A DNA stretch of 64,000 nucleotides from Mimachlamys varia (Eukaryota; Mollusca; Bivalvia; Pectinida; Pectinidae). This document shows positions 22,486 through 34,598 of the stretch, in pieces. The notes beneath the pieces were generated by a model, which was not told where the DNA came from, did not search any database, and saw nothing but the letters and a program-made list of their open reading frames with translations. A program made the position numbers and the translations under genes. The stretch is from positions 25,332,792 through 25,396,791 of the forward strand of contig OX392532.1 in assembly GCA_947623455.1 (NCBI GenBank), given 5' to 3'. Positions within the stretch are counted from its first letter, which is position 1. The number at the start of each line of letters is the position of its first letter.

Positions 22486-23594
22486 TAACTAGAAATGACT
22501 GCTAGACATAAATGCCCCCTTACCTCATATAAATTAGTTCTACATGCTTAATTATTATGTAAGTTTGATGACAATCGAATCAGTGGTTATTTCAATAAGC
22601 TGGTTACATTACCATGGGACAGGATGGGACGGACATGGATATACTATATGCCCCCCCCCCCCTTCCTATTTCATGACGGGGACATAAAAATCATGTAAAC
22701 ATTGAATTTGTCAGAAATATGTCAATGTTTCCCCTGATTTATGAGTCTTAAGCAGAACACTGAAAGAAAATTACCTTCAAGGGAGAAGCTGGGTGTTTCA
22801 AGCAAAACAGTTCTTATCAATGTTTTTTTTCTCCAAAGTTTGCACATATATATATACATTTAAGTGTCCTCGTGTCACATATTATCATATTGTGACCCAT
22901 TTCTTTGTATATAAGGGAGGTAATTCAATCTAATTATCACCCTTTCCACACAAAATGCAATATTCACAAAGAAAAAATCCAATTATCAGTCGTAAAGTAT
23001 TTATTTTTCGGAATCTGCAAATAATACAAGAAGACTTCCTTTCATATAAAAATGAAAATGTGGCGTAGCTATGCAAATTATCAAGTTCGAGTCACAAGTG
23101 TATGACGTCATCAACAATGGACATGGGCGGAGCTAACCACGTCTTATGCAAACGTCATGCTGTTACATTTATTGGATCGTTTTCACGTCTGTTTGCTTTG
23201 AAATGAAATATATATCCGCAAATGGGGCTATATTGAACAGAAAAGTTATGAACCATTTACAGAAAAAATAATGTAAATAATAGAACTGTAAGCCAATGGC
23301 TTAACTATACTCCCGCCCCCACCTGTTTGGTTGATTGTTTTTAGGTCCTATTTACAGCTAGAGTAATTTAAGGACGGCCTCCCGGTGTATGCGATGTGTG
23401 TGTGTGTTTTGAGAGCGTGTGTATTTGGGAGGCAGCGGTATGTTCGTATAAGCCTTCTTGCGATAGTCTGGATCTTTTGTCGATTTAAAGTGCTCACAGC
23501 TGTCACACTAAAGTATACTGCCGAAAGCCCCCAGCAGAACGCCCCATAATAGAAACTGTTATAAAGCAATGTTGATGACGTACCCATTTTGATC

Positions 23595-24218
23595 TGCAGA
23601 TATACATCTACACATTGTCCCGAACATTAGAACAGGTAACAAAAAAGTTGAAAGATTACAAAAAAGAGTGTTACGCATAATCCTAGATGCAGACTATTCT
23701 GTACCAAGTGAAGAATTGTTCTCAAAACTGAACTGGTTACCTTTTAATAAGAGAGTGAAGTATAATGAATGTGTTTTAATGTACAAAATTATCAACAAAC
23801 TTTGTCCCAGTTACCTAGATTGTAATGTTTTAACTTCTAATATCCATGATAGACAGACCAGATCATCTACTGGAGGGAAATATGTAATTCCCAAACACAA
23901 GACACAGAAATTTAGAAATTCTTTTTTATTTAATGGCTCAACACTTTGGAATGGGCTTCCAGACAATGTTAAACACTGCCAAAACCTACCAAATTTTAAG
24001 CTTGAATGCAAGAAGCATATGTCAAATTTTATTTCATGAAGTTATCACTGTCTGGAAGTTTTAGCAATACATACTTATTATCTTATTATTATATCCCCAT
24101 ACCATTATCCTATTTCATGAAACTCTTAATGCTTAACTTTGATGGATATTTTAAATATATGGCATGGTATCGAAATGTACTGTATGCATATGTCACATGT
24201 ATTTTATAATAAAGTCTA
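23595..24218 (+). pseudogene. LINE 3' end, second copy inside the duplication
   Basis: Same frame (23668-24039) and ends as the copy at 18772-19395, carried along by the segmental duplication rather than by a second retrotransposition. Confidence 0.8.
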
Positions 24219-25272
24219 TTATTATTACAAGCTTTACCGAACATAATCTTACAGTGTACTGGAATGATGAACGTATCATCTAAAGGTAGCTAAACTAAAT
24301 ACTAATACAAGAAACGCTTATCCGCAAGTTCAAACTGGGAGTAGAATGATGGGATAGCATGTTCTCTTTTTGTCCGGTTATCTCATCTTTTGAGAAAACA
24401 TAACACTTAATGGAATGTTAACAATTTTAACACTCTAGATCTGTTTCATACACTTTTTGAATATTCAGAAATTTACAAATTTTCAGTATTTTAGTATCTC
24501 CTTAAAATACACTTGCACAAAACAGCTTCGAAGTTTGTGTGTAGTAAGTAGACATCTGGGTGAATAAGTTTAAACTTGAAAGACAAGTTCATGAGTTGGC
24601 ATTAAAATGAGGCAACAGAATCGCAGAGTCACTGGACTCTTTTTGTTCCTCACATTACCTACATTCCTACATTCCACATATACAATAAGCCGATGTACAC
24701 AATATATGTATGGCAATTTTGATTTACCGTGATCAAAAAACATTGAAACTCGAACTTGTCCAACACATATTATCCTTTACATGTGTGTGAAATTGGTGAA
24801 AATCCATGAAGAAACAAAGCCACTACTGTGCTGAAAATTATTGTCTAAAAACAGCAAGTGACCTTGAGCCGACACTCCTGAAACTTGCAACTTGCAACTT
24901 GTCAAAGATATTTTAGGTATAAGTTTGTGTGGTTTGATGAAAATTAATTAGGAAAGTAATCCATTAGAGTGCTGACAATGATTTTCTAAAAATAGCCATA
25001 GTGAACTTGACCTTGACCTGATAACCCTAAACTCGAACTCATCAATGATATTTTGATTTTGTATTTATACATGTTTATGTGTAGTTTGATAAAATCCATG
25101 AAGAAACGAAGCCACTAGAGTGCTGACAATGAATTTCTAACAAGAGGCCAAATGGGCCTACATCGCTCAACTGGTATCAATCTCTGGCTTATATTATAGT
25201 GTAACCCTAAAGATCCCTAAAATCTTTTACTGTGAGACATTTAGAAGAACATGTTGAAATTTAAACATTTTT

Positions 25273-26548
25273 TACCCCTGTGGCCTTGTAAGACAACATA
25301 ATTTATTTTCAAATTTTGTTTGGATTCATCCCAGGACGCTACCAGCCAAATATCATGTCTCTAGGCATTTAGGTTTATCAGAACAAGTTTCTCAAAGCTT
25401 TGAACAGATTTGACTCTTGTGACCTTCAATATTGGTCAAGGCCATTTTCTTTCGCAAAATTTGTCAAGCTTCATCCAAGGAACCTGTCAGCCAAATATCA
25501 TGCTTCTAGGGCTTTTGGTATTTCAGAAGAACTCGTTTGAAAGTTTTAACAGATTTGACCCTTGTGACCTTGAATATAGGCCAAGGTCATGTCTTTTCTT
25601 AAAATTTGTCAAGCTTCATACAAGGAACCTTTCAGCCAAATATCATGCTTCTAGGGCTTTTGGTATTTCAGAAGAAGTCATTTGAAGGTTTTAACAGATT
25701 TGACCCCTGTGACCTCGAATATGAGTCAAGGTCACTTTTCCCAAACTTTGTCGAGCTTCATACAAGGAACCTGTCAGCCAAATATCATGCTCCTTGGGCT
25801 TTCGGTTGATTAGAAGAACGTGTTTAAATGTTTAAACAGATTTGACCTTGAATACAGGTCAAGGTCATTTCTTTTCCACAACTTTGTCGGGCTTCATCAA
25901 AGGCACCTTTCAGCCAAATATCATGCTTCTTGGGTTTTTGGTTTATCAAAAAGTTGTTTAAATGTTTTAACAGATTTGACCCCTGTGACCTTGAATATAG
26001 GTCACGGTCATTTCTTTTCGCAAACTTTGTCATGCTTCATCAGAGGAAGCTACAAGCCATATATAATGTCTCTGGGTCTATTGGTTAATCAGAAGAAGTC
26101 ATTTAAATGTTTTAACAGATTTGACCCTTGTGACCTTGAATATAGGTCAAGGTCATTTCTTTTCGCAAACTTTGTCGGGCTTCATCCAAAGAATCTTTCA
26201 GCCAAATATCATACTTCTAGGAAATTTGATTTATTAGAAGAAGTTGTTTAAAGGTTATATTAGATTTGACCCCTGTGACATTGAATATGGATCAAGGTCG
26301 TTTCTTTACGCAAACTTTATTCAGCTTCATCAGAGGAAGCTACCAATCAAATATGAGGTCTCTATGCCTGACGGTATTTTAGAAGAAGTTGTTTGAAGGT
26401 TTCCACATTTTTGACCCCTAGCTGTGACTTTGAAATTAGGTCAAAGTGATTTTTTTTCGCAAACTTTGTTCAGCTCCTTCCAAGAAAGCTACCAGCCACA
26501 TTTCATGTCACTTGGCCTGTCAGTATTTTAGAAGAAGTCTTTTAAAGG
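25273..26548 (+). repeat. Second copy of the 143-bp satellite
   Basis: Same array carried in duplication unit 2; unit order and sequence appear unchanged. Confidence 0.9.
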
Positions 26549-27096
26549 AAAAAGTTGACGGACGCAGGACGGACGGACGCTGCACCATCACATAAGATCA
26601 CTTGGCCCTTAAGATATTTGATTTTGTGCAAGTAGTGTAAAAGTGAAATACTTCGTGGTGTGGAAGCTTTTGCTTATTTCACTGCCAATAATTTTTCGCA
26701 GATGTACATTGTATCCACTTTTTTTTTGATACCATTCAATTTCTATAGTGGATAGTATATATCACATTGCTAAACAGAAGACTGACAGCACAAACATTTC
26801 CACACTGCTAACAGTTTGGAGGCTGACTAAGCGAAAAATTCCACACGCAAGTTTGATGAAAATTAATGAAAGAAAGAAAAAGTGCTGACAAATTTCAGTG
26901 GGCAGACAGATGGCTATGGAAAGTGTTTCTACACGACCCCCCCCCCCCCCCAACCTGAAACATTAAGGATGAAATTTATTTTTTGATAGATGATTTCATT
27001 CGAGATAATTTTGCTAGTTTGACGTCACTTGAATCTTCCCGGTTTATCATGACACAGTGGTGCTATATATGTGTACCGATGGGTTTAACTAGTCCT

Positions 27097-27293
27097 CGCA
27101 GTGGTCGAGTGGTTAAGGTGTTCCGACATTCTACCACTAGCCCTCCAACCCTGGGAACTTGCGAGTTCGAAACCAACGAGAGGCAGTTGCCAGGTGGTTT
27201 TTACTCGGGGTACTCTGGCTTTCCTCCACCTCCAAAACCTCCTTAAACGACCTGGCTGTTAATAGGACTTCGAACAAAATAAACCAAACCTCA
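27097..27293 (+). mobile_element. tRNA-derived SINE, second copy with 17-bp deletion
   Basis: Same SINE in duplication unit 2, lacking ACTGACCATAGGTCGGT between two GGT triplets; this looks like a slippage deletion. Confidence 0.75.
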
Positions 27294-27862
27294 TAACTAG
27301 AAATGACTGCTAGACATAAATGCCCCCTTACCTCATATAAATTAGTTCTACATGCTTAATTATTATGTAAGTTTGATGACAATCGAATCAGTGGTTATTT
27401 CAATAAGCTGGTTACATTACCATGGGACAGGATGGGACGGACATGGATATACTATATGCCCCCCCCCCCTTCCTATTTCATGACGGGGACATAAAAATCA
27501 TGTAAACATTGAATTTGTCAGAAATATGTCAATGTTTCCCCTGATTTATGAGTCTTAAGCAGAACACTGAAAGAAAATTACCTTCAAGGGAGAAGCTGGG
27601 TGTTTCAAGCAAAACAGTTCTTATCAATGTTTTTTTTCTCCAAAGTTTGCACATATATATATACATTTAAGTGTCCTCGTGTCACATATTATCATATTGT
27701 GACCCATTTCTTTGTATATAAGGGAGGTAATTCAATCTAATTATCACCCTTTCCACACAAAATGCAATATTCACAAAGAAAAAATCCAATTATCAGTCGT
27801 AAAGTATTTATTTTTCGGAATCTGCAAATAATACAAGAAGACTTCCTTTCATATAAAAATGA

Positions 27863-28650
27863 TAAATTTTAGTATAACCTTAACCTTGAAATACCGAATG
27901 GCACGGACCTACGTTATAACATTTTCAATTATAATATGCAGTTATATAGTGTATTCGTTTACTCAAAATTATGTAATATTTGCACTGAAACTCAATACAC
28001 GGTATATGAACAATAACAGTAGAAATACTTTTTATTTGAGTGTGAAAGCAAAATCTTTTCTGACATAACTCCTATGCTATTGATGACATCATTGCATTAA
28101 CATTGTTCTATGAGAGTCTTTTAAGATTGCTTTGCTTCTGATATCATGGAGAATATCCCTGGATCAAGTTTATCTGAATTGCATATTGCTTACCTTTATT
28201 GAGATGCATTTTTGTTTTTAAGAAAATGTAGACTTCATAGCACTGGTGTTATTCCTAATCCAGTCCCTCTGTACCCCATGTGATTTAGTTACACTTCCAG
28301 GAGAAAGCGGGGCATTTTCATTCACCTGAGAAAAAAAAATATTATCAACATATAGTTTCCAAATTTCCACATATATACATATCCAAAATTGACAATAGAC
28401 AGCTATACGAGTACTTAGGAAATGTATATTGACCCAAGATATGTTTGTAAAACACTAAACTTTAATCTTCATATAGATCTTGACCTTTACCTAAAGAGAA
28501 GTATTGACCTTGACATTTCCCTTTACAAAATATGAAGTGTTTATCGTGTAAAATTCAGACAAATTTTATCAGAAAATTTCAAATGAAATTTGGCTCAGGC
28601 CATGATCAGTCAGTATAAAAATAAATACAAATCGTACAACAAATTCAAGA
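27863..28650. other. No gene recognised
   Basis: AT-rich; only a chance 69-codon frame at 27859. Nothing else stands out. Confidence 0.4.
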
Positions 28651-28705
28651 TATGCATTCTACTGACAACTTTTTTGAGAAATTGCACTTAACTGAGGGTA
28701 TCTAT

Positions 28706-29362
28706 GAAGTCAACACTTACCTTGTTCAGCCAACTGTGTCCTTCATTCTTTTGCATCCAAGCAGAAGATACTCTTGCTTCCAAAGCCTTGGTCCAATCAT
28801 AAAACCTGTAGAAAGTGATAATGTTATAAAGAGTTGCAAATAATTTATGAATTTCCCTTTCTCTACTTTGATACACAAAAAAATATGAAAAAATATGTGG
28901 TATTGATCAAAAGTAGGCAAAATAATCAAATACCCTTACCCTACCACTTCACATTGACTAAACCGGCCGCTGTCTAATATGGCCAAGTACTCAAAGAACT
29001 TATACAGTACTTTATACCTCTACAAACCGACAATTGTTTAAACAACAGACTAATAGTTTTGGTCCCAGTGACTTTGGGTTTAGACAGCTGGTTTAACTGT
29101 ATATAGTTGAATTAAAATTCACACAGTCTCATGGTAATAAGACTTTTAGAGTAAACTAAGAGTGAATGTACTGGTACAAGTCAGTTTTATAGATATAATC
29201 TACATACAATTTTGACTAACTCTACAAACCTATCCAATTAACGTTGCATCTATGTTTTGAAACTGTCTCGGACCTTCCCAGATGATACTGGCACACACTA
29301 CAGCTTTTTGTTTTAAAGTCAAAGTCCACAATCTTTCCAGTGTTGACACCAATAAGACCTGA
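28706..29362 (-). pseudogene. Fragments of a Mutator-like (invertebrate repeat) transposase
   Basis: The block near 29235-29359 reads GVNTGKIVDFDFKTKSCSVC ... RCNVNW. It resembles the ..GI.TGKV.D......C..C.......H.C..NW segment of the Mutator-like transposase domain proteins repeated in molluscs and cnidarians. It follows a TTTCAG acceptor. The lower block near 28710-28805 (DWTKALEARVSSAWMQKN ... LNK, donor GTAAGT) might be the next exon. Without the rest of the catalytic domain it is likely a remnant; the assignment rests on short motifs. Confidence 0.45.
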
Positions 29363-29691
29363 AATTTAAACAATATAAGTTATCTCCCTTTATTTTGTTA
29401 ACTCCAGGACTACAACAAAACTACCCCTTATAATTATCAGTCACAGGGACATGTTACAATTAAAATGTATTTATAAAATGTTAAGAAGTATCTATAAACA
29501 CAGACTTCCCACCATTTTAAACTTGTAAACATTTTATGCATATCTGCAATAAAATTCAACTTTAAGAAAATAAATGTTTTGAAGCCAATAATTGAATAGC
29601 TCACATATTTTTTAGAATAAACTTTTATTGTAACTCATCGCTCTGCTTGTACATTATATTGCAGATCAGATATATAGAGGTTATACACTGA

Positions 29692-29833
29692 GTGGTTGTT
29701 GGATATGGAATTTATTTCACTCTCGTTAATTATTTTTTAAATGTTACAAAAGACATGAGCTTTAGCGAGTGTCTTTTGTAACTTTTAAAAAATAATTAAC
29801 GAGAGTGAAATAAATTTCATATCCAATAACCAT
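29692..29833. repeat. Foldback element, about 60-bp arms
   Basis: GGATATGGAATTTATTTCAC ... ACAAAAGACA, a 14-nt loop, then TGTCTTTTGTAAC ... GTGAAATAAATTTCATATCC. A few mismatches between arms. Confidence 0.85.
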
Positions 29834-30270
29834 GGGTCGTGTGAATTGTTTCTACTCGATAATATTAAGTCGCAGGAGCAGTGTTGTTTTTTGTGAACCG
29901 CGTAATATTTGCGCGAAAACACATCATCTCGTATATATTCCCGCGAAATTGTGACAACATCAACAATCGATGACAACGTCAATAATCAGCCATTGCATTG
30001 AACCACATGATTTCCGGTCAAAGTTCAACTTCTCAACCAATCAAAAGACCGGAAGGTCATATTCCTTTAGTGGTATATAACATATATTTATCCAACAGTC
30101 AGCCCGTTTATACAATGGTCTGGGAGTGGAATGACACAGGGTATTGCGGTAGAAATATTAATTAGAACACTTCAGACTTAAAACTGCAGACCTAAGTTGG
30201 GTCAGACTAAGCTTGTTCTAATATACAAAACAAAATGTATATATTCATTTAATAGAACAGCACTAGCCTT

Positions 30271-30943
30271 AGTCCGAAGGGTTCTGACTCTCTGACCCGC
30301 TAAATATTTGGACGACAGTTGGCGGGTGTGAGAGTCAGAATTCCTCCTTAGTTAAAAAGTGGAAATTTTACCGACCCGTGCACGGGTCGCCTTTTAAGCC
30401 GTGTTTTATAATATGAAACATTTTCCATCACATGTAAATTAAGTATCAATGGAAAGAACATATATTTTTCTTCTAACCTACACATTTAATCAAGTCAGAG
30501 GAGATAGTAAACCAACTGTCGTCATCCATTTCTAAAAAATAACCAGTTTCCTGACATCTGTTTAAAAATTGCCGCCGCCTAACGTCACGTGATCAAAAAT
30601 AGTTAGGCAGAAAGTAATTCTCACGGGATCTCGTGACGCGCATCCATTTTCAAACAGATGTCAGGAAACTTGTTATTTTTTAGAAATGGGAGGCATTGAA
30701 CAGCTAGTTTACGACCTCATGTGACTTGATTAAATGTGTAGGTTAGTAGAAAAATATCTGTTCTTTCCATTGATACCTAGTTAACATGTGATCGAAAATG
30801 TTTTATATTGTAAAACACAGCTTAAACAGTGACCTGTGCACGGTCGGTAAAATTTCCACTTTTTAACTAAGGGGGAATTCTGACTCTCGCACCCGCCTGT
30901 CGTCAAATATTTAGCGGGTCAGCGAGTCAGAACCCTTCGCACT
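30271..30943. repeat. Long inverted repeat, about 300-bp arms (foldback element)
   Basis: Left outer end CGAAGGGTTCTGACTC pairs with GAGTCAGAACCCTTCG at the right. Inner pairs include CTAACCTACACATTTAATCA / TGATTAAATGTGTAGGTTAG and CAGTTTCCTGACATCTGTTT / AAACAGATGTCAGGAAACTT. The arms have diverged by substitutions and small indels. The unpaired centre includes a CACGTGATC near 30588. Confidence 0.9.
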
Positions 30944-31061
30944 ACACCAGCCTAGGCAGACAAAGCCACAACATACAGTGTAGAATCATATTCAGACTCT
31001 ATATTCAATAAACCTATAAATGCTTCATAAATTATGTTGTGTAGCGGATCTAGAAAGGATC

Positions 31062-31138
31062 GATCAGATAGCTCAATTGGTTGAGCATGCCATCCGTCTA
31101 GAGTTCAGAAGATCCTGGGTTCAAACCCCAGTCTGGCC
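31062..31138 (+). tRNA. tRNA-like sequence, possibly a pseudogene or SINE head
   Basis: Box A TAGCTCAATTGGTTGAGC and box B GGGTTCAAACCCC are well placed, and the 5' GATCAGA can pair with the 3' TCTGGCC with one mismatch. The anticodon stem pairs poorly, so I do not assign an amino acid. Confidence 0.45.
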
Positions 31139-31282
31139 GTGCATTTTTCCTCTCCTGTTTAATTGTATTGTTTAAAAAGGAAAACCTCAAGTAGGTCTGC
31201 TTAAATGGAATAGAGACGGACATAATTCTTTTCAGCTAATTATTTGAATTCAGCTATTTTCATCTTTAAATTAAGAAATGTT

Positions 31283-31357
31283 GTGGCCGGGCCGGGAATT
31301 GAACCCAGGACTCTCGCTTGGAAGGCAAACGTTCTAACCATTGAGCCAAAAGTCTGA
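31283..31357 (-). tRNA. tRNA-Gly(UCC)-like sequence, degenerate
   Basis: The minus strand has TTGGCTCAATGGTTAGAAC, a CTTCCAA anticodon loop flanked by pairing TTGC/GCGA, and box B GGGTTCAATTCCC. The acceptor ends do not pair, so it is probably a tRNA pseudogene or SINE. Confidence 0.4.
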
Positions 31358-31689
31358 ACATTAGGCTCGAGGGCCTAACGCTGCCTAATTTTACCACAGA
31401 AATATCATTTATTTATTGACTTGATATACACAAATAATACCCGTTTTGGGTGCTCCAAATTCTTTTTAAGAAATTCAGCTATTTTTCTTTGGTGCAAAAG
31501 CATGCCTATAAGCCTGTACACTGTAGTATTGTAGATTTGAACACATTTTTTATTGAAAAGAAAATCGAACCTGGGCATGCAGGGACAAAAACATCGAATT
31601 AATCGACCATGGGTGAATTATCTTGTCATACATGTAGAAGTTGTGACAGATGTAGATTAGATCTTAATTTTGAAGTATTGTTAGTTTGT

Positions 31690-32090
31690 TACCTACCTAA
31701 ATTGTACATGTAGATAACTGTTGCATCGGTGTCAAAACTTCAGTTTGGAATTCTATTTGCTGTGGGGTCCAAGTTGCTGACACACACTGCTCGGACATGT
31801 TATGTAAGTAATGGTAACTTGCATTGCCATACCGTAAATTATCTCGACAACAAAACCTCAGATTTACATTTTGCAGTTTGTTTTCCCGAAAAGTACATGT
31901 ATACAGTACTGTTAACTCAACCACACATGCACTAGTACTTCGTCCGTCAAACCATGGTCTTGTTCTTCTTTGACTGATGTCGTTTTTCTTTTTGTTGATC
32001 AGATGCACCTGTTCCGATCTTTTTAATAGTCTCTTTGTTGGCTAGTCTTCCTTTGAGCCTGATGCGACTCTGGTTTCGTCTGGCTGCCAT
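31690..32090 (-). other. Possible start of a small gene or element, unresolved
   Basis: A basic open frame on the minus strand starts near 32088 (MAARRNQSRIRLKGRLANKE ...) and ends about 47 codons later; a second frame near 31800 reads MSEQCVSATWTPQQIEF. No splice join I tried keeps a long frame. It lies upstream of the Mutator-like fragments and may belong to the same element. Confidence 0.2.
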
Positions 32091-32879
32091 ATTTGTTTAC
32101 CGCGGCAACGTATACCTGTTCATGATCATGACATGTGCTTCCGGTTCTATTTTTATACGAGCAATCACATGACTTTCCGAAACACGTCACCATTACTTGT
32201 TCCCACGTTCAATGTCGATTCGCAAAAAAAAAGATAAGAAATGCTTTTTCAATATTGAAAACGATAATAAAAATATAACTTAAGCATCAATATGTGTAAG
32301 AATAAATCCTGATATGAATAAAATAGGTTGTTGCTCAATAGTCCAAACAATTAAGGTTTTAAAAAATGTAGAAAATGTTTGATTTCGTAACATGTTGATA
32401 TTCCTATAGTCGAATGGCGGCCGTGAAATTGAGCAGAAATGGGCCAAATTTAGCGGGAAATGCCGTTTTAAGGTACTTTCTGGTTATTTAACACAACCGA
32501 GACCTTGATTTTTGTTCTTAGAATAACATTTGCCTTCAAAAAATGTATTTCATTTGGAAATTGGTCCAAACACGTGCTAATTATTATTATTATGTAAGAT
32601 AATGTTTTAATTATAAAAGCCTTGCTGACCACGTCGTATATACCCATCTGAACTAGAAATAAAGGACACAACAGATATGCAGGTTGATCAGAACTATGGG
32701 CAAGTTTTGTGGTCGCCATCTTTGTCTCATTGAGAAATATTCTGTAACAACTTTAAGTGATATGAAGTTGCGTTTTTAGCATGCTCATTAGTGTGTTTAC
32801 TTGATATCGGAATTACTATCTAAAACACGAAAGTTGTCATAACCAATAAGCATATCAAACAGGAATATTTCGTTTCCGA

Positions 32880-33605
32880 CCCGGACGCCATCTTGTAAAG
32901 ACTTCCACAGCGCGTACACGACAATGTGTCTGCTGCGTCAGGATCTGAGGACGTCCCATAGGGGTCACGTTCATATGACCTTTTGCATTAACCGATCAAA
33001 TTACGTATTTCAGAATCTAGAATGCGGATTTTTGGGGCGACAAGCTTGCATAATCGTATTTGTACGTTTAGTCATTTCGTAACCAAAAAGTTGATGTGGA
33101 ATAATGTGACAAAATGACTTGCTGCACGATGACAGCGACATTAAATAATTCGACTAGTGTGAATTAAGAGGCGACAAAGGTCACCAGAACATGACCTCTT
33201 ATGGGATGTTGTGAAATCCTTGTAAAACAATCTGTTTAAAATCAAATCTTGATCTCTGCGCCGTTACGTAAACTTCTCTCTCTCTCTCTCTGCTGCGTCA
33301 AGTTCTGACACCATCGTGACCACCATTAATATATGAGAAAATGCCAAAGGGGGTCACGTCTCGATGACCTTTTGCATAAGCCAATCAAATTACTACTTTG
33401 AGAATCTTGACAGCGAAATTTTGAGGCGACAAAGCATGCACAATCGCATTTGTTCGTTTAGTCATTTCGTCACCAAAACGTTCATATTGAATAATGTGAC
33501 GAAATGGCTTGCTGCAAGATGACAGGTCATTGAAAAAATTATTTTAGTGTTAAGACAAAAGGCGACAAAGGTCATCTGAACGTGACCTCTTATATGATGT
33601 TGTAT
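32880..33605. mobile_element. Two adjacent, decayed copies of the CAATCTGATT MITE
   Basis: Blocks GGTCACGT..ATGACCTTTTGCAT, TTTAGTCATTTCGT, GACGAAATGGCTTGCTGCAA and AGGCGACAAAGGTCA..ACGTGACCTCTTAT occur twice, at about 32900-33232 and 33233-33605, in the orientation of copy A. The terminal repeats are eroded. A CT microsatellite interrupts the second copy at about 33278. Confidence 0.75.
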
Positions 33606-34062
33606 TTTTTGTTCGCTTAATACCCGATATCAAATATTTCTTCAGCAGTTCGTGTTTACTCATCACCGCAATTTAGTTCGTGTTTACTCATCACTTTACA
33701 CAACTAAAGAATTGACACTGAAAATAGTGTTTTTCAACAGAAAGGTTCGATGTACTATCGACTTCAGACCGTCGCTTTCTGCAACGATCAGTTTTGTAGC
33801 CCAAGTTCTTGTCTAGACAAAGAAAACGTGTGAAATAGTAAATGTTTGTGTAAACCACCACCCGTCGTTCGAGGAGAATCTTTTTTTGCGAATATACAAA
33901 TGGGATCAGACACAAGTTTAATCAACTTATAATTTGTCTTCTCCCGTAAAACATAAATGGTGATATATACATATGACCGCAAATTAGAGAAAAGAAATAG
34001 ACGATGAAAAATGACAATCTCAAAATTGACTGTAGAATGAAATTTACAAAATATGTATCAAA

Positions 34063-34581
34063 TTACAATGTTATCTTTGTTATCTTCAACGTCGACAAGT
34101 AATCGTGGTCCACGTTCATGATGTGGCATTCAAAATCCTCTTTACTGCAGTACTTGAAGCTCTGTTTTACGTTTCTGAATGCAGTGATATCATTGTATTC
34201 GGAAAGTTCGTGGAGCGCCCAATAGTCTTTGAATTTCTCAAATGTCATGGCTTTGTGGTCATGCATGCAGATCGTCGCATGGGAGTGCTCGTGGCTCTCC
34301 TGCCCCGCGCCCAACTCATTGCAGATCACGAAACTCTTGATGTCGTCGCTCATTTCGCCAAGCTGCACGGCGATGTGTTTCACGTGAGAGTTCCAAGTAA
34401 TGAAAAAGTTTTTACCTGGGCGATCCAGAGGTTGAGCCGCCCTCTCTGCGTTTTCAGGATTTTTTTTGCAAGTTCTCTCGTGGCGGGCCTTGGTGTCCGA
34501 TCTCATGGATTTGTCGCAGTGGGAACAAGTCACCATTGCATGGCGGTTCCCCTGCCATGGTCGTCGTGGTGCTCGGGGCAT
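34063..34581 (-). pseudogene. rep: Viral replication initiator Rep, N-terminal HUH endonuclease part
   Basis: Rep nicks the viral origin and starts rolling-circle replication. First ATG is at 34581; the longer frame to 34608 would start at GTG. In order: a basic N-terminus; a CSHCDKSMRSDTKARHERTC cluster that looks like a C2HC zinc finger; motif I FFITWNSH; motif II with HEHSHATI (HUH pair); and motif III with the catalytic tyrosine in KYCSKED. All three nickase motifs look intact. The frame then runs into host-like sequence and stops, because the helicase half lies at 35919-36518. This break, not a point mutation, is what separates the gene. Confidence 0.85.
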
Positions 34582-34598
34582 TGTAAAGCTGTTTTTCC

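Larger units (their letters stand above)
18235..23057. repeat. Tandem duplication, unit 1 (4.8 kb)
   Basis: Matches 23058-27862 in direct orientation, starting at the shared ATGTGGCGTAGC. Differences I see: one G/C change in AACA(G/C)TTAATGG (near 19582 vs 24405), C-tract lengths (13 vs 15 and 12 vs 11) and a 17-bp stretch present only in unit 1 near 22372-22388. The breakpoints share only a few bases (ATG). Confidence 0.97.
23058..27862. repeat. Tandem duplication, unit 2
   Basis: Second copy of the 4.8-kb unit; offset 4823 bases at the start and 4807 at the end because of the small length differences listed for unit 1. Unique sequence resumes after TTCATATAAAAATGA. Confidence 0.97.

Noticed and set aside
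22158..22488. Several 69-98 codon frames on both strands
   Set aside because: They fall in the tRNA-derived SINE, and the copy at 26983 is changed by the 17-bp deletion.
31062..31138. Amber-suppressor tRNA (CTA anticodon)
   Set aside because: A CTA can be placed after a U in the loop, but the anticodon stem would have several mismatches, so the reading is not credible.
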